Source: Parascedosporium putredinis (lineage: Eukaryota; Ascomycota; Sordariomycetes; Microascales; Microascaceae). Taken from it: a stretch of 64,000 nucleotides of DNA. The number at the start of each line of letters is the position of its first letter. The stretch's first letter is position 1. Positions 59,301-64,000 of the stretch are shown here, in pieces. The notes under the pieces were generated by a model. The model had not been told where the DNA came from and made no database searches. It saw only the letters and a program-made list of their open reading frames with translations. Location of the stretch: contig CASHTG010000012.1 of assembly GCA_949357655.1 (NCBI GenBank), positions 3,844,001 through 3,908,000 on the forward strand, written 5' to 3'. The position numbers and the translations under genes were made by a program.

Positions 59301-59801
59301 GCCTCACAACAAAAGGCCAACAAGCGTAAAGACTAATAGCCTCACCTGATCCTCTCACTGAGAAGACCGGTAAACCAATCTTATAGGGAAATAATGACGT
59401 AAAATCTACCAAGAAAATATCAATACAAAGAGATTAGCCCCTCTCGGCATGCCCTAGCTGTGCTCGGCGCCAACGCAGTCCAAAGTAGCCAGGGGTAATT
59501 CTAGCCCGTTCGAATCCGGTAATAAGATATTTTGTAAGATATTTTGTAAGAGAGTGCCATGGATCGAAAAAGTCAACTCCAATTGATGGATACAAGTATA
59601 ATAAGAATCAAATATTGAAAGGTACAGCGAATAATAAAGTCTGCTTGGGACTAGTCCCCTCTGATTGACAAGCCAACTCTTCCTCCTCCTTTGGCAACTA
59701 AATTCCACTCACTCGCGCCCCATCCGTCCCATCCGTCCCCATCCGCATCCGTCCGTTGTTCAGCTAGCAACTGTCAGCTTTTCCAGAACAGCCCTGCTAG
59801 C
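56339..59801. other. Intergenic region, no gene seen
   Basis: About 3.5 kb. The left end should hold the tyrosinase promoter. Small repeats are present: a 12-base unit GCCAAGTATTAA twice plus a partial copy at 57061-57090, GAGCAC hexamers at about 58705-58746, a 12-base duplication at 59523-59546 and CATCCGTCC units at 59721-59757. Open frames up to about 190 codons (minus 57108-57680, plus 58426-58905) lack domains and I do not call them. Confidence 0.45.
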
Positions 59802-60827
59802 CTATGCGCTACAGCTGAAATTGCAGCTGAGCCCCTTCTCGGCGGTGGGGATTGGCGCCTTGCACTCGGCGATGCCGCTGCTCTGCGCGACGCAGCAGCC
59901 CGAGGCACAATCGGCGGCAGAGAAGCACTGGCCCGTAATGAACTGGGTTCCGGCTCCGGTGCCGACATTCTGAGACCCCGACAGCGATTGGTCAACGTTT
60001 CCACATGTACCCTGGGCGGCGGGGCCAGGGGCGGGGGCGGGGGCAGTGACCGCGCCATTATTGCCATTATTGCTGTTGTTGTTGTTGTTCCTGTTGTTGC
60101 TGTTCCTGCTGTTGCTGTTGCGGTTGTTACCGCCGCCGGTCTGCCTGTTTCCGCTTCCTCTGTTCCCCGCGGTTGAGGAGCTCGCCGCCGCGCCGCAGGT
60201 AAAATCGCAGCTCAGTCCCTTCTCGGCAGTTGGGAGCGGCGCCTTGCACTCGGCAATACCACTGTCCTGAGCGACGCAGCAGCCCGAGGCGCAATCGGCG
60301 GGCGAGAGACACTGGCCGGTGATGAACTGCGTCCCAGATCCAGTGCCGACGTTTTGAGACCCCGGGATCGAGGTGTTGACGTTGGCACACTGGCCACCGG
60401 CACCGGCATTATTGTTACCGGCGTTATTGTTGTTGTTGTTGTTGTTGTTATTGCCAGCATTGCCCGTGTTCCCGCCGGCCCCCGCACCGGTGCCGCCGTT
60501 GTTCCCAGGATTGGCCGGGATGGATGCCCCGCCGCAGACAAAGTCGCAGGTAGCCCCGCGTTCCTCGGTCGGGATCCGGTTCCTGCACTCGCCGCTGCCA
60601 TCATTTTGGGCAACGCAGCATCCGGATGCGCAATCGGCCGCGGATAAACACTGGCCCGTGATGAATTGTTGGGCCGAGCCCGTGCCGACGCTCTGCGACC
60701 CGGGCTGGTCCTTGATGGCCGCGCAGTTTTGGCGCGCAAAGATGCCGCTGGCCTGGTGGAAGGCTGCGGGGTGGGCTGCGGCGAAACCCGCCGTAAAGAC
60801 GAGGGCGGCAACGGAGAAGCGAACCAT
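59802..60827 (-). CDS. Secreted protein with three BAS2-like Cys domains
   Basis: A 341-residue secreted protein, single exon and uninterrupted. The signal peptide is about residues 1-18 (MVRFSVAALVFTAGFAAA). Three copies of one eight-cysteine domain follow, at about residues 33-99, 146-211 and 273-341. Each contains GSQ(S/N)VGTG, QFITGQC, ADCASGCCVAQ and EC...P(I/L)PT, then two final Cys. This pattern resembles biotrophy-associated secreted protein 2 (BAS2) of plant-pathogenic Sordariomycetes, normally one domain of about 100 residues; the match is from memory. The domains are joined by Asn/Gly-rich linkers (about residues 106-145 and 216-272), the second with an Ala-Pro stretch before the last domain. 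The ATG at 60827 begins the signal peptide; the upstream in-frame ATG at 60881 would place polar residues before it. Role in host interaction or wall binding is unproven. Confidence 0.82.
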   Translation of the reverse strand: MVRFSVAALVFTAGFAAAHPAAFHQASGIFARQNCAAIKDQPGSQSVGTGSAQQFITGQCLSAADCASGCCVAQNDGSGECRNRIPTEERGATCDFVCGGASIPANPGNNGGTGAGAGGNTGNAGNNNNNNNNNNAGNNNAGAGGQCANVNTSIPGSQNVGTGSGTQFITGQCLSPADCASGCCVAQDSGIAECKAPLPTAEKGLSCDFTCGAAASSSTAGNRGSGNRQTGGGNNRNSNSRNSNNRNNNNNSNNGNNGAVTAPAPAPGPAAQGTCGNVDQSLSGSQNVGTGAGTQFITGQCFSAADCASGCCVAQSSGIAECKAPIPTAEKGLSCNFSCSA

Positions 60828-62955
60828 TGTGGTGGAGTTATGAGGTGTAAGTAACGTTTGTGTGGAGAAGGCACTCGACAAGCTCCGGAGCTGGAACAGA
60901 CTTCGGAGAGAAGGAGCGGGAGAAGAAAAAAAAAAAGAATGAGAAAAAGGTCGAAATGTTTGACGAGGGATCGAAACAATGTTCTACAGCCCTGGACCAG
61001 CGTCGGAGGATAAAAAATGGCGATCAAAAAGAATGATTCTCGGATCGATCACTGATCTGAAGGATTGCGCGGGGATGCAGATCAATCAAGACCGTACTCG
61101 GAGGGGAAACGAAACAATGCAACCAAGGACCTCGAGTGTGATATCGGTGGTTTGATGCCCGGGGAAGAATCGAAGAATCCAAGAAGAAAAGAGAAAGTAA
61201 GGAAGAGAAGGAAAGGGACGAAGCAAGACTTATCGTGGGAATGGTTCAACCAGCCTGGAGAAGGAAAGGAGAAGAAAGAAGCTCGACTGGAAATAGACCG
61301 GGAACCATCCAGACTTTTAACCTCCCGCCGCGATCAGCAGTCCGAGGTTCAGGAGACGGGGAGCAACCACCATCACCAACGCCCCATGGTTCGGAGTCGG
61401 CACAACTCGCAAGCGGCGAACCCAGAACTCGAGACGTTAGTGGCCAAATTGTCCCCCTCCCTCACCTCACGGAGTCCGTCTCAGACTTTTGGGGCAGCGC
61501 CTCCACGAGCAAGAGAGAGAGCACTGGCTCCATCCCCGGCGCCAACAGAGCTGGGCTTTTATTTTCACCTTAGCGGCAGCAAAAGGAATCATGTCCAAGG
61601 TGTTGCCTTCCTTGACCTTGTTCCCCCTCCCTCCCCCGATCTGTGGGTCAGGCCCGAAACGGGAGGCTGTCAAAAGTGAGCTTGGTGGCAGCTGCCAGCT
61701 TGTCTCAGGTTCAACCGGAGCGCCGTGCTTTTGGAAGGTGCGCTACTGGATGGCGTTAGGGGCCAAACGGCAAAGTCACGATGGGGCAAGTAAGCGGGCT
61801 AGCATTGAGCAGAAAAAGGAAAACCTCTACAATCGACCAACTTGGAATTGTTCCCCTCTTCCCCTCAAAAGCTTAGTCTAGGATCGCTCAATCCCTTGTC
61901 AAGGATCGACAGGCAGACTCACGGACTGCCCATCTTCGAAAAAAAGGAGTAAAAAAGGCATTGAACATGATGTGCACGGGGGACGCTTTTGCAGCTGTTC
62001 GTCCTGGGCCCCTAACCGCCGGCTGATCTACAAAACACTCTTTGTTTGAGTGTGCAGCACTTGTAGGGACGAGAGAGCTCCTGAGGAGGCTTCTGAAACA
62101 GGCACGGCAGGGGGCATCGTGCAGGAGCACCCCGGTAGCTTGGTTGCTTGGGGTGGCTTGGGTGCTGCGAAAATGCGAAAAGAGCCATCCCATGATTAGA
62201 TAATACACGTTAGCTGACTGGAGCGTTTCATCCCATCCTCTCCACTTTTTTCCTTCTTTGCACGACGAACGACACAGCAACAACGAACTGTACCTGTGCG
62301 TACACGTACTCGTGCTCTTCCCCACCAAAATCAATGGTCGTCTTCTCCCGCCGAACTATTGGCGTATTCGCGAGAAAAAAAGCGTCCCTCCCTTGGAAGC
62401 TTCCATTCTAGGGTCGCCAGGGCCGGATCCACCAGAGTCTCACGATCACCGCGACCCAGCTCCTGGTAAACCTGCCTCGCTTTCCCCGTCTGAGCAAGCA
62501 AGGCAGACCTCGCTCCCTTCCACTAGACGGGCTTAGGCAGGTCAGTTCGCCAATGAACCCTGGCAACGGTCTTTTCCACCTTCAACATCAGACAGCGTCC
62601 GCCCCGCTCTCGGCCCAAGAGATGCGCCGGTTCACTTCAATCGATGACCCCCGACTGGATGCGATGCCCGCTCCAGGGGGTGGCTGGTTTCTATTATTGT
62701 TCGCACATTGCATAAAAGAGGCTTGCTCACTAAACTCGGAAGGATGCCGGATCATGACCACCAAGTTGATCCTCTGCATCAGATTCCCATGTTTTTGCCC
62801 TTGGCAGTTATCTGACTGGGCTACCACTTCTTGTGGGTGAATATGTGTCTTCGATTGTGACGGGACAAGAATTGTGCTACTTCCTCTCTTCTATGTACAG
62901 CGATGACAATATAGACCTATCTTCGATGAGCCATCCATCTCCTGCCCGACCCAAG
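60828..62955. other. Intergenic region, no gene seen
   Basis: About 2.1 kb between the BAS2-like gene and the edge GMC gene. The right-hand part of the first kilobase should be promoter for the BAS2-like gene. A Lys/Arg-rich open frame at 61065-61679 has no domain and overlaps other frames, so I leave it uncalled. Confidence 0.45.
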
Positions 62956-64000
62956 TTAGTCTGACTCGGGCTCTTCAGTCTCCGGATCCTCAGGCTCCTC
63001 AACTTCGGGTTCTTCAACCTCCGGTGCTTCCTCCTCGGCCTCTTCAGAATCCCCAGACGATGCTCCGGCCTTGATCAGATCCGCAGCCTACATTCACCAG
63101 TGTTAGCGCATCCGTGCTCCATGTCTTGATTTCGTACGTGAATAGGGGCAGGGGAAAAAGGGGTTCTGTACCTTTTCGCCAATAGCGTATACTGTCTGGC
63201 AAGTGTTGGCGCCGGGGAGCGTGGGAATGATGCTTGCATCGGCAATCCTAAGATTCTTGACACCGTACACCTTGAGCTGCTCGTCCACGACACCTCCGAG
63301 CTCCAGGGGCATCATGGCGCAAGTGCCCGCGGGATGGTACTCGGTGGGCGAGAGCGTCTGCTGCAGATAGGCCGCCATCTCCTCGTCGGTCTGCACGCGG
63401 GCGCCGGGCTGCGACTCGGCCGCCTCGTACTCGGCGTTGACGCTATTCTCCAGGTAAAACTTGCGCGTGTAGCGCAGGATATCCGCCATGATGACGGAAT
63501 CGAGGGGGTTGGTGAGCGCGCGATAGTCGACGAGGGGCTCGCTGCCCTCCGGGTCCGCGGGGTCGACGTTGATCGTGCCGCGGCTGAGGGGGTGGAGATC
63601 GACGAGGATGCCGTTGGACGGGCCCGACGTGAACACTAGGTTGTAAAAGGCCGTGTGGTTGCTCCGGAGGGCCTCGGCGTACGACTTCATCTGCGCGGCG
63701 TACCCGGCGGCCACGGTTTCGTCCGTTCCCTCGGGCAGGTATGCGGCGTGCTCCTGCTCCTCGAGGAGGGTGGCCACCTCCTCGTACCGCTCGGAAATGG
63801 TGGGGAACGAGAGCCACGCGGCGGCGTTGCCGGTGGCGATGGAGTAGGGGCCGGTCCTGTTCTTCTCCCAGACCTCGTTGGCCCAGTCGCGGAACTCGCC
63901 GTTCGCGACCAAGTCGCTGCCCGATGGGGAGAAGTTGAAGTTGCGAACTAAAAGGTTTTTGGGAGTTAGCTGAGATTCCAACGAATTTTCCTACTTTTCA
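62956..64000 (-). CDS. GMC oxidoreductase, C-terminal part (cut by window edge)
   Basis: C-terminal half of an FAD-dependent glucose-methanol-choline oxidoreductase; the FAD-binding N-terminus lies beyond the right edge. Visible exons are 63947-63172 and 63087-62956; the intron between them is 63088-63171, and another intron runs from 63948 to the edge. The substrate-domain segment contains FTSGPSNGILVDLHPLSRG. The catalytic His is in YHPAGTCAMM, and the closing block is VYGVKNLRIADASIIPTLPG. In the usual PGHP position the partner residue is Asn (PGANTCQTVYAIGEK), a known variation among aryl-alcohol-type members. Unusually, the last exon adds about 40 residues of almost pure Glu/Pro/Val acidic tail ending EEPESD. 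No frame error is visible in this part. Confidence 0.88.

Noticed and set aside
59691..60176. Plus-strand Val/Ala-rich frames over the BAS2-like gene
   Set aside because: Antisense of Asn-codon runs (GTT/GTTGTT); no independent evidence.
61065..61679. 204-codon Lys/Arg/Glu-rich frame upstream of the BAS2-like gene
   Set aside because: Purine-rich promoter DNA can give such frames; no domain and an equally open overlapping frame.

Overview
The window looks like nuclear DNA of a filamentous ascomycete, most probably Sordariomycetes. Genes are widely spaced and carry short GT-AG introns of about 50-240 bp, one with a TACTAAC-type branch site. The gene families are typical of that group: HET domain, GH7 cellobiohydrolase, T1/F1-type RNase, BAS2-like secreted protein, Dal5-type permease, CYS-14-type sulfate permease and GMC oxidoreductases. 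I could not assign a species. I support 16 protein-coding genes (one cut by the right edge) and one tRNA.

Layout. 1.7-4.0 kb (+): Dal5-like MFS permease. 4.6-5.1 kb (-): small secreted protein. 6.2-9.8 kb (-): unrecognised 1,038-residue Cys-rich protein with a Gly/Cys tail. 11.2-13.0 kb (-): membrane protein with a Cys-rich tail. 14.9-16.7 kb (+): DUF1399 (GRDP-type) protein. 17.3-18.6 kb (+): D-2-hydroxyacid dehydrogenase. 21.2-21.6 kb (+): small Tyr/Ser/Gly-rich protein. 22.4-24.9 kb (-): SulP sulfate permease. 24.9-34.4 kb: about 9.5 kb with no recognisable gene. 34.4-36.4 kb (-): GH7 cellobiohydrolase. 40.2-42.5 kb (-): HET-domain protein. 44.8-46.4 kb (+): GH43 beta-xylosidase. 46.6-47.3 kb (-): guanyl-specific RNase with a predicted GPI anchor. 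50.7-52.8 kb (+): GMC oxidoreductase. 53.1 kb (-): tRNA-Leu(AAG) with an intron. 53.6-56.3 kb (-): tyrosinase behind a long repeat stalk. 59.8-60.8 kb (-): three-domain BAS2-like secreted protein. 63.0 kb to the right edge (-): C-terminal part of a second GMC oxidoreductase.

How the genes relate. There is no biosynthetic cluster with a backbone enzyme. The right half is rich in secreted or wall-associated products (cellobiohydrolase, RNase, tyrosinase, BAS2-like protein, GMC enzymes) together with an intracellular xylosidase. That suits a plant-associated or saprotrophic lifestyle. Nitrogen and sulfur uptake permeases lie in the left half.

Reading-frame quality. Most genes are broken by one-base shifts, usually one base short in a G or C run. 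In eight genes where I tallied exon lengths and shifts, the corrected total is divisible by three. I read these as sequence errors in homopolymers rather than a field of pseudogenes. The best biology candidates are the GPI-anchored RNase, the repeat-stalk tyrosinase, the triplicated BAS2-like protein and the large unknown Cys-rich protein.
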